A stretch of 64,000 nt of DNA from NCBI RefSeq assembly GCF_016025255.1, contig NZ_CP065592.1:165025-229024 (forward strand). The letters are read 5' to 3'. The notes beneath the pieces are model-generated. The model had not been told where the DNA came from. It saw only the letters and a list, made by a program, of their open reading frames with translations, and did no database searches. Shown piece after piece: positions 17,343 to 27,349 of the stretch (within the stretch, counting starts at the first letter, position 1; the number at the start of each line of letters is the position of its first letter). This stretch comes from Sphingosinicella flava. Its GTDB lineage: Bacteria; Pseudomonadota; Alphaproteobacteria; Sphingomonadales; Sphingomonadaceae. The translations under genes were made by a program, and so were the position numbers.

Positions 17343-18113
17343 TCAGCCGTAGCGGCCGGTGATATAATCCTTGGTGCGGGTTTCGCGCGGATTGGTGAAG
17401 ATTTCCGACGTGTCGCCATATTCGACGAGCGTGCCGAGGTGGAAGAAGGCCGTGCGCTGCGATACGCGCGCCGCCTGCTGCATGTTGTGGGTGACGATGG
17501 CGATGGCGTAGCGGCCGCGCAGTTCGTGGATCAGCTCCTCGATCTTCGCCGTCGCGATCGGATCGAGCGCCGAGCAAGGCTCGTCCATCAGGATCACTTC
17601 CGGGTTCACCGCGATGGCGCGCGCGATGCAGAGGCGCTGCTGCTGGCCGCCGGAGAGGGCGGTGCCGCTTTCGGCCAGGCGGTCCTTCACTTCATCCCAC
17701 AAACCCGCGCGGCGCAGCGACTTTTCGACGATCTGATCGAGTTCCGCCTTGCCCGTCGCGAGGCCATGGATGCGTGGCCCGTAGGCGACATTCTCATAGA
17801 TCGACTTGGGAAAGGGATTGGGCTTCTGAAACACCATGCCGACCCGGGCGCGGAGCTGCACCACATCCATCGACGAGGCGTAAATGTCCTCGCCGTCCAG
17901 CGCGATTTGCCCCTCGACGCGGGCATTGGCGATGGTGTCGTTCATGCGGTTCAAGGTGCGCAGGAAGGTCGATTTGCCGCAGCCCGACGGGCCGATGAAG
18001 GCGGTCACGTCCTCCTGAGTGATGTCGATTGAGACATCGTTGATCGCCTGTTTGTCGCCATAAAAGACGTTGATGCCGCGCGCGGTCATCTTCGGCGTGG
18101 AAATGTCGGTCAT
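17343..18113 (-). CDS. pstB: Phosphate ABC transporter ATP-binding protein
   Basis: ATPase of the high-affinity phosphate importer, 256 residues. Visible motifs are Walker [10 protein letters not shown], the signature LSGGQQQRL, Walker [14 protein letters not shown] and the switch His in VTHNMQQA. The FYGDKQAI segment near the N-terminus is typical of PstB. It begins [10 protein letters not shown] at 18113, 5 bp after pstA stops. The complex is PstS in the periplasm, PstC and PstA in the membrane and a PstB dimer in the cytoplasm. Confidence 0.97.
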   Translation of the reverse strand: MTDISTPKMTARGINVFYGDKQAINDVSIDITQEDVTAFIGPSGCGKSTFLRTLNRMNDTIANARVEGQIALDGEDIYASSMDVVQLRARVGMVFQKPNPFPKSIYENVAYGPRIHGLATGKAELDQIVEKSLRRAGLWDEVKDRLAESGTALSGGQQQRLCIARAIAVNPEVILMDEPCSALDPIATAKIEELIHELRGRYAIAIVTHNMQQAARVSQRTAFFHLGTLVEYGDTSEIFTNPRETRTKDYITGRYG

Positions 18114-18118
18114 TGCGT

Positions 18119-19390
18119 TCACCAGCGTCTCTCGAACTTGTTGCGTAGGTAGATGGCGAGGCCGTTCATCGCGAGCAGGAAGACGAGGAGGACGATGATC
18201 CCCGCCGACGTCTTCTCCACGAACCCGCGGCTGACCTCGTCCGACCACAGGAAGATCTGCACCGGCAGCACGGTCGCGGGCTCGCTGATCCCGCCCGGAG
18301 GCGAGGCGATGAAGGCGCGCATGCCGATCATCAGCAGCGGCGCCGTCTCGCCCAAGGCGCGGGCCATGCCGATGATCGTGCCGGTGAGGATGCCGGGGAG
18401 GGCGAGCGGCAGGACGTGGTGAAACACGACCTGCACCGGGCTCGCGCCGATGCCGAGCGCCGCGTCGCGGATCGACGGCGGCACCGATTTGATCGCGTTG
18501 CGGCCCGCAATGACGATGACGGGCATGGTCATCAGGGCCAGCGTCAGGCCGCCGACCAGCGGCGCCGAACGCGGCAGGTGCATGAAATTGAGGAACACCG
18601 CGAGCCCGAGCAGGCCAAAGATGATCGACGGCACCGCCGCGAGGTTGTTGATCGATACTTCGATGAGGTCGGTCCAGCGATTCCGGGGTGCATATTCTTC
18701 GAGATAGACGGCGGAGAGCACGCCGATCGGGAAGGCGAGGGCCAGCGTCACCAGCATGGTCAGCAGCGATCCCTTGAACGCGCCCCAGATGCCGACGAGC
18801 GTCGGATCGGTCGCGTCGGCGCCGGTCAGGAAGCCCCAGTTGATCCCGGTCTTGACCGCATCGCGGGCGTCCAGCGTCCGATAACGTTGTTCGTCCTCCG
18901 GAGTGCCGTCGCTCTTGGCGGCGAGGTCAAGGCCGCTGGAGGCCGGAAGCCAAAGTGTCTCGGTGCGCTCCAGCACGGAAGGATCGGCCTTGATCGCCTC
19001 GCGCACGCGCAGCCATGCGCCGTTCGACAGCAGGTTCGCGCCGTCCGCGCCATATTGTGCGGTGGCGGCCGCACGCACCGCGCCGTCGATATCCGCCGCC
19101 GCCAACGCCGCGTCGGCGCCCGGGCCGCGCAGCACTTGCGGATCGAGGATCAAAGTGCTGGCCGGGAAGTTCATGTCCAGCCGCACCTCGGTCTGGGTAA
19201 ATCCCCTAAGACCGTTCGACAGCATGGTGACGAGCAGGAAGGCGAGGAACGCGGCCGACAGCAAAACCGCGCCGAAGCCGACCGCCTTGAAGCGCCGCTC
19301 GGCCGCATAGCGCCGCCGGATGCGGCGTTGCATCGCGTCGCTCCGCCAGTCGGTGGGCTGCGGCCCGTTCATGGCCACGGGCTTATTCAT
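18119..19390 (-). CDS. pstA: Phosphate ABC transporter permease PstA
   Basis: Inner-membrane permease subunit of 423 residues, longer than the E. coli protein. The first helix ([18 protein letters not shown]) is followed by about 130 residues of periplasmic sequence, as in alphaproteobacterial PstA proteins with a DUF3333-type region. Then comes the standard permease domain with [15 protein letters not shown] near the C-terminus, the ATPase-contact loop. Its ATG overlaps the pstC stop by 8 bp, indicating coupled translation. Confidence 0.95.
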   Translation of the reverse strand: MNKPVAMNGPQPTDWRSDAMQRRIRRRYAAERRFKAVGFGAVLLSAAFLAFLLVTMLSNGLRGFTQTEVRLDMNFPASTLILDPQVLRGPGADAALAAADIDGAVRAAATAQYGADGANLLSNGAWLRVREAIKADPSVLERTETLWLPASSGLDLAAKSDGTPEDEQRYRTLDARDAVKTGINWGFLTGADATDPTLVGIWGAFKGSLLTMLVTLALAFPIGVLSAVYLEEYAPRNRWTDLIEVSINNLAAVPSIIFGLLGLAVFLNFMHLPRSAPLVGGLTLALMTMPVIVIAGRNAIKSVPPSIRDAALGIGASPVQVVFHHVLPLALPGILTGTIIGMARALGETAPLLMIGMRAFIASPPGGISEPATVLPVQIFLWSDEVSRGFVEKTSAGIIVLLVFLLAMNGLAIYLRNKFERRW

Positions 19391-20768
19391 ACGCTTCCCG
19401 ATATTTCTTCACGACGCGCAGCGCGACGATGTTGAGGAGCAGGGTGACGATGAACAGCACCAGCCCAAGCGCGAAGGCGGACAGGGTCTTGGCGCTGTCG
19501 AACTCCTGGTCGCCGGTCAGCAGCTGGACGATCTGGGTGGTGACCGTCGTCACGCTTTCGAACGGATTGACGGTGAGGTTCGCGGCAAGCCCCGCCGCCA
19601 TCACCACGATCATCGTCTCGCCGATCGCGCGGCTAACGGCGAGCAGCACGCCGCCGACCACGCCAGAGAGGGCTGCGGGCAGCAGCACCTTTTTGATCGT
19701 TTCGGACTTCGTGGCACCCAACGCCAGAGACCCGTCGCGCATGGCCTGGGGCACGGCGGCGATGCTGTCGTCGGCCATGGAGGAGACGAACGGGATGATC
19801 ATGATGCCCATCACGAGACCTGCCGCCAAAGCCGATTCCGACGAAGCGCCCGGAATGCCGACCGACACGGCGAAATCGCGAATGGCGGGCGCGACGGTCA
19901 GGGCCGCGAAATAGCCGTAGACTACGGTCGGCACGCCCGCGAGCACCTCGAGCAAGGGTTTCATCACCTTGCGCGTGCGCGGCGCGGCATATTGGGTGAG
20001 GAAGATGGCGCTCATCAGGCCGAGCGGAATGGCAACGATCATCGCGATGATCGCGCCGATGAAGATCGTGCCCCAGAAGAGCGGCACCGCCCCGAACGCA
20101 CCGGACGATCCCGCCTGATCGGCGCGGATCGCCGTCTGCGGGCTCCAGGTGGTGCCGAACAGGAACTCGACCGGCGAAACGCGTGCGAAGAAACGCAGGG
20201 ATTCGAACAGCAGCGACAGGGCGATGCCGAGCGTCGTCAGGATCGCGACCAGCGAGGCGACGAGCAATGCGCCCATCACCAGCCGCTCCACCTTCGTCCG
20301 CGCCCGGAAATGCGGCGACACGCGTGTAAAGGCGAAGGCGCCGCCCGCGAAGGCGAGCAAAAGGGCCGCGCCGGCGCCGATCAGGCCATATTGGAAGATC
20401 GCGTCCTTATAGGCCGGAGCGAGCGCGTTCGACATCGGGTTGAAAGCGCCCGGTACCGTGCCTTCGGCGACGCCCCGCGCTTCGGCGAGGATCGCGCCGC
20501 GCTGCATCGGTTCGGCGGGAAGCCCAACGGCAGCGGGGCTGTCCAGCACCGCCTGCGTCACCAGGCCGCCGGAAAAGGAACTCCAGACGGCGAGAAACAG
20601 AAGGGCCGGGACGATCGCCCAAAGCGCGACATACCAGCCGTGATAGGAGGGAAGGGAATGAAGCCGCCCTGCATCCGTCCGCGCTAGGGCGGAAGCGCGC
20701 GCCCGTGCCGTCAGCCAGGCCACGAGGCCCAGCCCAAGGATCATCAAGGCGATGGCAATAAGCGACAT
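19383..20768 (-). CDS. pstC: Phosphate ABC transporter permease PstC
   Basis: Permease partner of PstA, 461 residues. N-terminal helices (IAIALMILGLGLVAWLTA and VALWAIVPALLFLAVW) and a periplasmic segment precede the transport domain. That domain contains the coupling motif ALGATKSETIKKVLLPAAL and AVSRAIGETMIVVM. The start MSLIAIAL at 20768 is chosen because a longer frame would run into a palindromic repeat that is clearly non-coding. Extended PstC proteins of this length are common in Alphaproteobacteria. Confidence 0.95.
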   Translation of the reverse strand: MSLIAIALMILGLGLVAWLTARARASALARTDAGRLHSLPSYHGWYVALWAIVPALLFLAVWSSFSGGLVTQAVLDSPAAVGLPAEPMQRGAILAEARGVAEGTVPGAFNPMSNALAPAYKDAIFQYGLIGAGAALLLAFAGGAFAFTRVSPHFRARTKVERLVMGALLVASLVAILTTLGIALSLLFESLRFFARVSPVEFLFGTTWSPQTAIRADQAGSSGAFGAVPLFWGTIFIGAIIAMIVAIPLGLMSAIFLTQYAAPRTRKVMKPLLEVLAGVPTVVYGYFAALTVAPAIRDFAVSVGIPGASSESALAAGLVMGIMIIPFVSSMADDSIAAVPQAMRDGSLALGATKSETIKKVLLPAALSGVVGGVLLAVSRAIGETMIVVMAAGLAANLTVNPFESVTTVTTQIVQLLTGDQEFDSAKTLSAFALGLVLFIVTLLLNIVALRVVKKYREAYE

Positions 20769-20792
20769 GTCAGCAGGCCTCCGCCGCTTTCC

Positions 20793-20857
20793 GTGCTCCT
20801 GCGAAAGCAGGAGCCCAGTCGGCGCCATCCTCTGGGCTCCTGCTTTCGCAGGAGCAC
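20793..20857. repeat. Dispersed palindromic repeat, family A (copy 3), 26-bp perfect arms
   Basis: Left arm 20793-20818 and right arm 20832-20857 are exact reverse complements around a 13-nt loop. Each arm is itself a small hairpin (CTCCTGCGAAAGCAGGAG). Located between pstS and pstC. The CCTGC/GCAGG pairing replaces the CCGGC/GCCGG of other copies on both sides. Confidence 0.85.
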
Positions 20858-20891
20858 ATTAAGGGAGTGTGGCGGAGGCCTGCTTCCATGC

Positions 20892-21938
20892 TTACTTCAA
20901 TTCGCTGGCCTGAACCGGCGTCAGGCCGGTGGATGCCGCCAGCGCCTTCGCCTGCGCGTCGGCGGGCGAGGGGATGAGGCCGTGCTGGGCGAGGTAACCG
21001 CTTGGCGTCCAGGCCTTGGCGAATTCGGCGAGGAATTCCTTGATGCCCGGAATGGCGTTCACATGCTCGCCCTTCACATAGATGAAGAGTGGACGGGCGC
21101 CCGGATAGTCGAAAGAGGCGATGGTCGCCGCGGTCGGCGCGACGCCGTTCAGCGGCAGGCCGCGCACCTTGTCGGCATTTTCCTCGAGGAAGCTGTAGCC
21201 CATCACGCCGATGGCGCCCGGATTGGCAGCGACCTTCTGGACGAGCAGGTTGTCGTTCTCGCCCGCTTCCACATAGGCGCCGTCTTCGCGGACCTTGGTG
21301 CAGATGTCCTTATGCCTGTCGGAATCGCTGTCCTTCAGGGCCTTCATCTCGGCGTTCTGATTGCAACCCTTTTCGAGGATCATCTCGGCGAGCGCGTCGC
21401 GGGTGCCGGAAGTCGGCGGCGGTCCATAGACCTGGATGGCGATAGCGGGGAGCGCCGGGTTCACGTCGCGCCAGGTCTTGGCGGTGTTCGGCTTGCCATA
21501 GGGGTTGGCGGCGAGCGCCTTGTAGACGTCTTCGAGGGTCAGCTTCATCGGCTGGGCATTGTTGGCTTCGATGAGCGCCAGGCCGTCAATGCCGACCTGC
21601 ACTTCGACCACCTGGTTGACGCCGTTCTTCTTGCAGTCTTCCAGCTCGCTCGCCTTGATGCGGCGGGAGGCGTTGGTGATGTCGGGATGCTGAGCGCCGA
21701 CGCCCGCGCAGAACAATTTCATGCCCGCGCCGGTGCCCGTCGATTCGAGGATCGGAGCGCCGAATTGCGGGTTCACCTGGGCGAAGCGCTCGGCGACCGC
21801 CTTGGCGAACGGATAGACGGTGGACGATCCGACGATGCGGATCTGGTTGCGCGCGTCCCCGGCCGCGCCTTCTCCGCCATTATTCTGACCGCAGGCTGCC
21901 AGCGCCAGCGTCGCGACCGCAAGAATCGATTTCTTCAT
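20892..21938 (-). CDS. pstS: Phosphate-binding protein PstS (lipoprotein)
   Basis: Captures phosphate in the periplasm for PstCAB. The 348-residue precursor has a lipoprotein signal with lipobox LAAC at Cys16, so it should be membrane-anchored. Phosphate-binding segments include VGSSTVYPFA, ESTGTGAGMKLFCAG and GPPPTSGTRDA. It starts at 21938 after a GGAGG site. It is the first gene after the Pho box and likely the most highly expressed; a strong palindrome separates it from pstC. Confidence 0.95.
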   Translation of the reverse strand: MKKSILAVATLALAACGQNNGGEGAAGDARNQIRIVGSSTVYPFAKAVAERFAQVNPQFGAPILESTGTGAGMKLFCAGVGAQHPDITNASRRIKASELEDCKKNGVNQVVEVQVGIDGLALIEANNAQPMKLTLEDVYKALAANPYGKPNTAKTWRDVNPALPAIAIQVYGPPPTSGTRDALAEMILEKGCNQNAEMKALKDSDSDRHKDICTKVREDGAYVEAGENDNLLVQKVAANPGAIGVMGYSFLEENADKVRGLPLNGVAPTAATIASFDYPGARPLFIYVKGEHVNAIPGIKEFLAEFAKAWTPSGYLAQHGLIPSPADAQAKALAASTGLTPVQASELK

Positions 21939-22000
21939 ATTGCCTCCATGCAATCCCGCTCTTCGAGATTGGTGGCGTCCCTAAGACCGTTCGGCTCACT

Positions 22001-22033
22001 TACTGTGACACTTGCGTGACTCTTTTATGACAA
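22001..22033 (-). promoter_or_regulatory. Triple Pho box before pstS
   Basis: On the minus strand, three consecutive 11-mers: TTGTCATAAAA, GAGTCACGCAA and GTGTCACAGTA. They match the PhoB half-site pattern TGTCA at exact 11-bp period. A possible -10 (TCTTAG, 21981-21986) lies 14 nt downstream. The first unit overlaps the phoR stop codon. Confidence 0.8.
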
Positions 22034-23239
22034 TGCTCCGGTCCAGCGCGGCAAATAGACGCTGACAGTCGTTCCGATCCCTTGCGTGGAACGTATATCG
22101 AGCCGCCCCAAATGGCGTCCGGCGATATGCTTCACGATGGCGAGCCCAAGGCCGGTGCCGCCCACCGACCGGCTCCGCCCCGCATCGACGCGGTAGAAAC
22201 GTTCGGTAAGACGCGGGAGATGCTCCGGCGCGATGCCTTCGCCTTCGTCGATCACGTCGACCTTCAGCATTTCCGGCCCGGAATTTTCGATCCGCACCGT
22301 CACCGGCCGCCCCTCGCGCCCATATTTCAGCGCATTGGCGACGAGGTTGCTGAAAAGCTGGTGAAGCTGCGCAGGATCGCCGGGGATCAGCGTTTCACCC
22401 GCGAGATTTTCGATCCTGATCTCGGACTTGCGATCTTTCACGACATTTTCGAGGGTGTTGTCCACTTCGGACAAGACCGGAAGCAGGTCCACGGGCTCGG
22501 TGGGCAATGTGTAACGCTCCGCTTCGATGCGCGAGAGGGAGATAAGGTCGTTGACGATCTGCCGCATCCGCGTTGCCTCGTCGAACATGATCTTCAGGAA
22601 GCGATTGCGCGCTTCCGGCGGCGCATCCGGATCGTCGAGCAACGTTTCGAGAAAGCCGAGCACGGTGGCGAGCGGCGTCCGCAGCTCGTGGCTCGCATTG
22701 GCGATGAAGTCGGTGCGCATCTGCTCCGCCGCATGGACCCGGCTGCGGTCGGTCAGCCGCACCAGCCGCGCACCGTCCGGCAACCTGGCGACCGACATTT
22801 CCCACCGCCGCTCGCTCCCGCCGATGCCGAGCAATTCGATGCCGGACGCTTCCGCCTCCGCCACATTGGCGAGCCGCTCCGCCGCCGCCGGATGCCGGAT
22901 GGCGAGCCGCACGTCGGCGTCCGCGATATGCTCCCCCAGCACCGCCCGCGCCGCCGCATTCGCCAGCACCACGCGCCGCTCGCGGACGAGGAGGAGGGGA
23001 TCCTCCACCGCATCGAGGATCGGCGCGGCTTCGATCGGCGGTGCCGCGATGATCGGCGCTTCATCGGCCACTTCGGCCTCGCCGCTGGCTCGGCGCGTAA
23101 TGAACAGGGCCGAAGCTGCACCGGCGAAAAGCGCCAGCACGGAAAGGAGGAGCGATGCACCGAGCGCAACGGTAAGCAGGATCGCCGCCATGGCGACGGC
23201 CAGGCCCAAAAGCACAGTCTTCGGCTGGTATCGCCCCAT
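22025..23239 (-). CDS. phoR: Phosphate regulon sensor histidine kinase
   Basis: Membrane sensor kinase of about 404 residues that phosphorylates PhoB under phosphate limitation. Two N-terminal helices (LLGLAVAMAAILLTVALG and LLLSVLALFAGAASALFI) are followed by a PAS-like region. His184 lies in ANASHELRTPL, and the ATPase domain has NALKYG, DEGEGI and GGTGLGLAIV boxes. ATG 23239 has a weak AGAAGAG site; 23263 is the alternative. A longer frame would cross a palindromic repeat and is rejected. It precedes pstS in the same direction. Confidence 0.94.
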   Translation of the reverse strand: MGRYQPKTVLLGLAVAMAAILLTVALGASLLLSVLALFAGAASALFITRRASGEAEVADEAPIIAAPPIEAAPILDAVEDPLLLVRERRVVLANAAARAVLGEHIADADVRLAIRHPAAAERLANVAEAEASGIELLGIGGSERRWEMSVARLPDGARLVRLTDRSRVHAAEQMRTDFIANASHELRTPLATVLGFLETLLDDPDAPPEARNRFLKIMFDEATRMRQIVNDLISLSRIEAERYTLPTEPVDLLPVLSEVDNTLENVVKDRKSEIRIENLAGETLIPGDPAQLHQLFSNLVANALKYGREGRPVTVRIENSGPEMLKVDVIDEGEGIAPEHLPRLTERFYRVDAGRSRSVGGTGLGLAIVKHIAGRHLGRLDIRSTQGIGTTVSVYLPRWTGALS

Positions 23240-23279
23240 GGCGGCTCTTCTAGAGCCTTTCATGTTAGGTGAACAGTTG

Positions 23280-23347
23280 CGCTCTGGCGAAAGCCGGAGC
23301 CCAATCCTTCCGTCGGTGCCGCTGGGCTCCGGCCTTCGCCGGAGCAC
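23280..23347. repeat. Dispersed palindromic repeat, family A (copy 4)
   Basis: Begins with GCTCTGGCGAAAGCCGGAGC and ends CGCCGGAGCAC. It lies three bases beyond the gph stop and just before phoR, in the direction of both genes. Confidence 0.75.
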
Positions 23348-23350
23348 AAC

Positions 23351-24016
23351 CTATCTTTTCACCTGATAAAGAGCGGGTACCAGTTCGTCGAAATGATCAA
23401 TCACGGCACTGGCGCCAAGTTCAGCCACCGGCCGATCCGAAAAGCCGAAACTCACCGCCACCAGCGGCAGCGAGGCGGCCCGCGCCGTATCGGCATCCGT
23501 GATCGAATCGCCGACGAATGCGGCGCGTCCGCCGCCCGCATCCATGATCGCCTTGAAGAGCGGCGCCGGATCCGGCTTGCGCACCGGCAGCGTGTCGCCG
23601 CCCACGATGGACCGAAAGCGCCCCCGCCAGCCGAGCGCGTCGATCAGCTGGACGGCGAGGGACTCAGGCTTGTTGGTGCACAGGGCGAGCGCCACGCCTT
23701 GCTGCGCAAGCGCGTCCATCGCCGCCTCCACACCCGGATAAGGCGCCGTGCCCTTGCAGATGTTGCGGCCGTAAAAATCCATGAAGAGCGGGAAACCCCG
23801 TTCGACCAGTTCTTCCGTCGACCCGCCCGTCACCGCGAGGCCCTTGCGGAGCAAAGCCCGCGCCCCATGCCCGACGAGGTTCCGAACCGTCTCCGCCGGA
23901 ATGCCAGGCCGCCCAAGTTCCCCCAGCACATGGTTGAGCGCGTCGGTCAGATCGGGCGCCGTGTCGGCAAGCGTGCCGTCGAGATCGAAGGCAACCACGT
24001 TGAACGGAAAAACCAT
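23351..24016 (-). CDS. gph: Phosphoglycolate phosphatase (HAD family)
   Basis: HAD hydrolase of 221 residues that probably dephosphorylates 2-phosphoglycolate arising from DNA repair or metabolism. Motif I is VAFDLDGTLADT at the N-terminus, motif II LALCTNKP, the Lys of motif III lies in VRKPDPAPL, and motif IV is FVGDSITD. A helical cap sits after motif I (LVGHGARALL). This pattern matches Gph, but substrate cannot be proven within the HAD family. The promoter region overlaps the divergent glmU leader; the two starts are only 74 bp apart. Confidence 0.85.
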   Translation of the reverse strand: MVFPFNVVAFDLDGTLADTAPDLTDALNHVLGELGRPGIPAETVRNLVGHGARALLRKGLAVTGGSTEELVERGFPLFMDFYGRNICKGTAPYPGVEAAMDALAQQGVALALCTNKPESLAVQLIDALGWRGRFRSIVGGDTLPVRKPDPAPLFKAIMDAGGGRAAFVGDSITDADTARAASLPLVAVSFGFSDRPVAELGASAVIDHFDELVPALYQVKR

Positions 24017-24090
24017 GGTCGCGCGGCTTATAGGCGCCTCTGGAAATGGCAAGGCTGTCGTGCCAATGGAGGCCCAAGTCAGGGAGCCTT

Positions 24091-25446
24091 ATGCCGAATC
24101 CACGCGCCGTCGCCGCGATCGTCCTTGCCGCGGGCAAGGGCACGCGCATGAAATCCGATCTTCACAAAGTGCTGCACCCTATCGCCGGACGCCCGATGCT
24201 GGAGCATTTGCTGGCCAGCGTGGACACGTTGTCGCCCGCGCACACCGTCGTGGTCGTCGGCAGCGGTCGCGAGCAGGTGGAGCCGGTCGCCCAGCGCCAT
24301 GGTGGCACGGTCGTGGTGCAGGAACCGCAGCTCGGCACAGGCCATGCGGTGCAGCAAGCCGAGCAGAGCCTTGCCGGTTTCGATGGTGACGTCCTGATCC
24401 TTTTCGGCGATGCTCCGCTCGTTACCAGCGCGACGATGGAGCGGATGCTGGCTCGGCTCCACGCAGACGACAGGCCCGCCAGCGTCGTCCTCGCCTTCCG
24501 TCCCGCCGACACCCTGTCCTACGGCCGGGTCATCACCCGCGCGGACGGCACCATCGAAAAAATGGTCGAGCATAAGGATGCGAGCGAGGAAGAACGCGCC
24601 TGCACTCTCTGCAATTCGGGCCTTATTGCCATCCGCTCGGCTGATCTCTGGCCGCTCCTCGCCCGCATCGGCAACGACAATGCGGCGGGCGAATATTATC
24701 TTCCCGACGTCGTCGTCCTCGCCGCCGCTGATGGCCGCCGCTCCGCCGCCATCGAGGCCGAACCGTGGGAAGTGGCGGGCATCAACAGCCGCGCCGAGCT
24801 CGCCGAGGTGGAGCGCCAGTGGCAGGACCGCCGCCGCCTCCAGGCGATGACCGACGGCGTCACCCTCATCGCGCCCGAAACCGTCTTCTTCTCCCACGAC
24901 ACGGAAATTGGCCGCGATACGGTGGTGGAACCGAACGTCGTTTTCGGCCCCGGCGTCCGCATCGGCGAGCGCGTGACCATCCGCGCCTTCAGCCATGTCG
25001 AGGGGGCGACCGTCGCACCCGGCGCGGAGATCGGCCCCTATGCCCGCCTCCGCCCCGGGGCTGAGATCGGCGAAAAGGCCAAGATCGGCAATTTCGTCGA
25101 GGTGAAGAAGAGTCGCTTCGGCAAGGGCGCCAAGGCCAATCACCTTTCCTATATCGGCGACGCCGATGTCGGCGCGAACGCCAATGTCGGCGCGGGCACC
25201 ATCACCTGCAATTATGACGGCTTCCTCAAATACAACACCGTGATCGGCGAGGGGGCGTTCATCGGCTCCAACACCGCTCTCGTCGCGCCGGTCGCGGTGG
25301 GGAAGGGCGCCATCGTCGGTGCGGGCTCCGTGGTGACGAAGGATGTCGCCGAAGACGCCCTCGCCATCGCACGCGGCAAACAGGAAGAAAGAAGCGGCTG
25401 GGCGGCCCGCTTCCGCACGGCTATGGCGGCGAAGAAGAGCAAGTAA
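24091..25446 (+). CDS. glmU: Bifunctional UDP-N-acetylglucosamine pyrophosphorylase / glucosamine-1-phosphate acetyltransferase
   Basis: Makes UDP-GlcNAc for peptidoglycan and lipopolysaccharide. The N-terminal uridyltransferase domain shows LAAGKGTRMKS and later LFGDAPLV. The C-terminal left-handed beta-helix contains GAEIGPYARLRPGAEIG, then GNFVEVKKSRFGKGAKANHLSYIGDA and GAGTITCNYDG. The 451-residue length is standard. AGGGA lies upstream of the ATG at 24091. It is followed by glmS with one palindromic repeat between them, giving both ends of amino-sugar synthesis in one locus. Confidence 0.97.
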   Translation: MPNPRAVAAIVLAAGKGTRMKSDLHKVLHPIAGRPMLEHLLASVDTLSPAHTVVVVGSGREQVEPVAQRHGGTVVVQEPQLGTGHAVQQAEQSLAGFDGDVLILFGDAPLVTSATMERMLARLHADDRPASVVLAFRPADTLSYGRVITRADGTIEKMVEHKDASEEERACTLCNSGLIAIRSADLWPLLARIGNDNAAGEYYLPDVVVLAAADGRRSAAIEAEPWEVAGINSRAELAEVERQWQDRRRLQAMTDGVTLIAPETVFFSHDTEIGRDTVVEPNVVFGPGVRIGERVTIRAFSHVEGATVAPGAEIGPYARLRPGAEIGEKAKIGNFVEVKKSRFGKGAKANHLSYIGDADVGANANVGAGTITCNYDGFLKYNTVIGEGAFIGSNTALVAPVAVGKGAIVGAGSVVTKDVAEDALAIARGKQEERSGWAARFRTAMAAKKSK

Positions 25447-25456
25447 TCACATCGTT

Positions 25457-25508
25457 GTGCCCCGGCGAAAGCCGGGGCCTAGCTGGGTTCCGGCCTTCGC
25501 CGGAACAC
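25457..25508. repeat. Dispersed palindromic repeat, family A (copy 5)
   Basis: GTGCCCCGGCGAAAGCCGGGG at the left and CGGCCTTCGCCGGAACAC at the right, between glmU and glmS. The CCCCGG/CCGGGG arm differs from other copies but is still fully paired. Confidence 0.78.
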
Positions 25509-25525
25509 AATCAGGGAATGAAAAT

Positions 25526-27349
25526 ATGTGCGGGATCATCGGTATTCTTGGCCGGGAAGAAGTGTCGGATCGCCTGCTGCAAGGTCTCCGCCGCCTCGAA
25601 TATCGCGGTTATGACTCGGCCGGTCTCTGTACCATCGTCGATGGCTGTCTGGAGCGCCGCCGTGCCGAAGGGAAGCTCGACAATCTCGCCCGCGAACTGG
25701 ACGCCGCGCCATTGCCCGGCACGGTCGGCATCGCCCACACGCGCTGGGCGACCCATGGCGCGCCGACCCGCGACAATGCGCATCCGCACGCGACGGACGA
25801 AGTCGCGCTCGTTCACAACGGCATCATCGAGAATTTCCGTCCGCTTCGCGAAGAACTGATCGCCGATGGCCGCACCTTCACCAGCCAGACCGACACCGAA
25901 GTCGTCGCCCACCTCGTCAGCCGCGAAGTCGAGCGCGGCGCTTCGCCCAAGGACGCGGTCGCGACGATCCTGAAGCGCCTTCACGGGGCCTTCAGCCTCG
26001 CGATCCTGTTCCGCCAGCATCCGGACATGCTGATCGGCGCGCGCCTCGGCTCGCCGCTCGTCGTCGGTTATGGCGAGGGCGAAACTTATCTCGGTTCCGA
26101 CGCTCTCGCCTTGGCGCCGCTCACCCAGAAGATCAGCTATCTCGAAGAAGGCGATTGGGTCGTCATCACCCGCGACGGCACGCAAATCTACGACCGCGAC
26201 GACAATCCCGTCGAACGCCCGGTCACGCTCTCCGGGGCCAGCGCGGCGGCGATCGAGAAGGGCAATCACCGCCATTATATGCAGAAGGAAATTTACGAGC
26301 AGCCGATCGTGGTCGCCCAGACGCTCCAGACCTACATCCGCCCCTTCGAGCAGCAGGTCGCGCTGCCGGACATGACGTTCAGCTTCGCCGACGTGCCGCG
26401 CATCACCATCGTCGCCTGCGGCACGAGCTTCTATGCGGGCATGGTCGCCAAATATTGGCTGGAACAGTTCGCCCGCGTGCCGGTCGAGCTCGATATCGCT
26501 TCGGAGTTCCGCTATCGCCAGCCGGTACTGGAGCCGGGCGGTCTTGCTCTCTTCATCTCGCAGTCGGGCGAGACTGCGGATACCTTGGCCGCTCTCCGCC
26601 ATGCCCGCGAACAAGGGCAGAAGGTTGCGGTGGTCGTGAACGTCCCCACCAGCTCGATGGCGCGCGAAGCGGATCTTCTCCTGCCCACCCATGCCGGCCC
26701 TGAAATCGGTGTCGCCTCGACCAAGGCCTTTACTTGCCAGCTCGCCGTTCTCGCCGCCCTCGCCGCCCGCGTCGCTTGCGAAAAAGGCAAGCTCAGCGAA
26801 GAGGAAGAGAAAGACATCGTCCTCCACCTGACCGAAGCACCCGCCGCAATGAATGCCGCGCTCGCCCACGATCCGGATATCGAGGCGATGGCTCCCCTCA
26901 TCGCCAAAGCGCGCGACGTCCTCTATCTCGGACGCGGCCCGGATTATCCGATGGCCATGGAAGGCGCGCTGAAGCTGAAGGAAATCAGCTACATCCATGC
27001 CGAAGGCTATGCGGCGGGCGAGATGAAGCACGGTCCCATCGCCCTCATCGACGACAACGTCCCCGTCATCGTCCTCGCGCCCTCCGGCCCGCTTTTCGAA
27101 AAGACCGTATCGAACATGCAGGAAGTCCAGGCGCGCGGCGGCAAGGTGGTGCTGATCTCGGACGCCGAAGGCCTTGCCCAAGCCAGCGAAGGCACGATCG
27201 CGACCATCGAAATGCCGAAGGTCCACCCGCTGATCGCGCCGCTCGTCTACGCCATCCCGATCCAACTCCTCGCCTATCATGTCGCCGTGGCGAAGGGGAC
27301 GGATGTCGACCAGCCGAGGAACCTGGCGAAATCCGTCACGGTGGAGTGA
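25526..27349 (+). CDS. glmS: Glutamine--fructose-6-phosphate aminotransferase (isomerizing)
   Basis: Converts fructose-6-phosphate and glutamine to glucosamine-6-phosphate, the entry to amino-sugar synthesis. The 607-residue enzyme begins MCGIIGILG with nucleophile Cys2. Its glutaminase domain has TRWATHG, and two SIS isomerase domains carry CGTSFYAG and SQSGETADT. The C-terminus LAKSVTVE is the classic end. Frames reaching back into glmU cross a palindromic repeat and are not used. No glmS ribozyme is expected or seen. Its stop overlaps the next start by one base. Confidence 0.98.
   Translation: MCGIIGILGREEVSDRLLQGLRRLEYRGYDSAGLCTIVDGCLERRRAEGKLDNLARELDAAPLPGTVGIAHTRWATHGAPTRDNAHPHATDEVALVHNGIIENFRPLREELIADGRTFTSQTDTEVVAHLVSREVERGASPKDAVATILKRLHGAFSLAILFRQHPDMLIGARLGSPLVVGYGEGETYLGSDALALAPLTQKISYLEEGDWVVITRDGTQIYDRDDNPVERPVTLSGASAAAIEKGNHRHYMQKEIYEQPIVVAQTLQTYIRPFEQQVALPDMTFSFADVPRITIVACGTSFYAGMVAKYWLEQFARVPVELDIASEFRYRQPVLEPGGLALFISQSGETADTLAALRHAREQGQKVAVVVNVPTSSMAREADLLLPTHAGPEIGVASTKAFTCQLAVLAALAARVACEKGKLSEEEEKDIVLHLTEAPAAMNAALAHDPDIEAMAPLIAKARDVLYLGRGPDYPMAMEGALKLKEISYIHAEGYAAGEMKHGPIALIDDNVPVIVLAPSGPLFEKTVSNMQEVQARGGKVVLISDAEGLAQASEGTIATIEMPKVHPLIAPLVYAIPIQLLAYHVAVAKGTDVDQPRNLAKSVTVE

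Noticed and set aside
20769..20828. Longer N-terminus for PstC
   Set aside because: The extra codons come from palindromic repeat A3; similar false extensions are seen for PhoR, GlmS and the ATP synthase gamma subunit.
25447..25525. glmS ribozyme/riboswitch
   Set aside because: The gap is only 79 bp and is filled by a palindromic repeat; no ribozyme core is seen.
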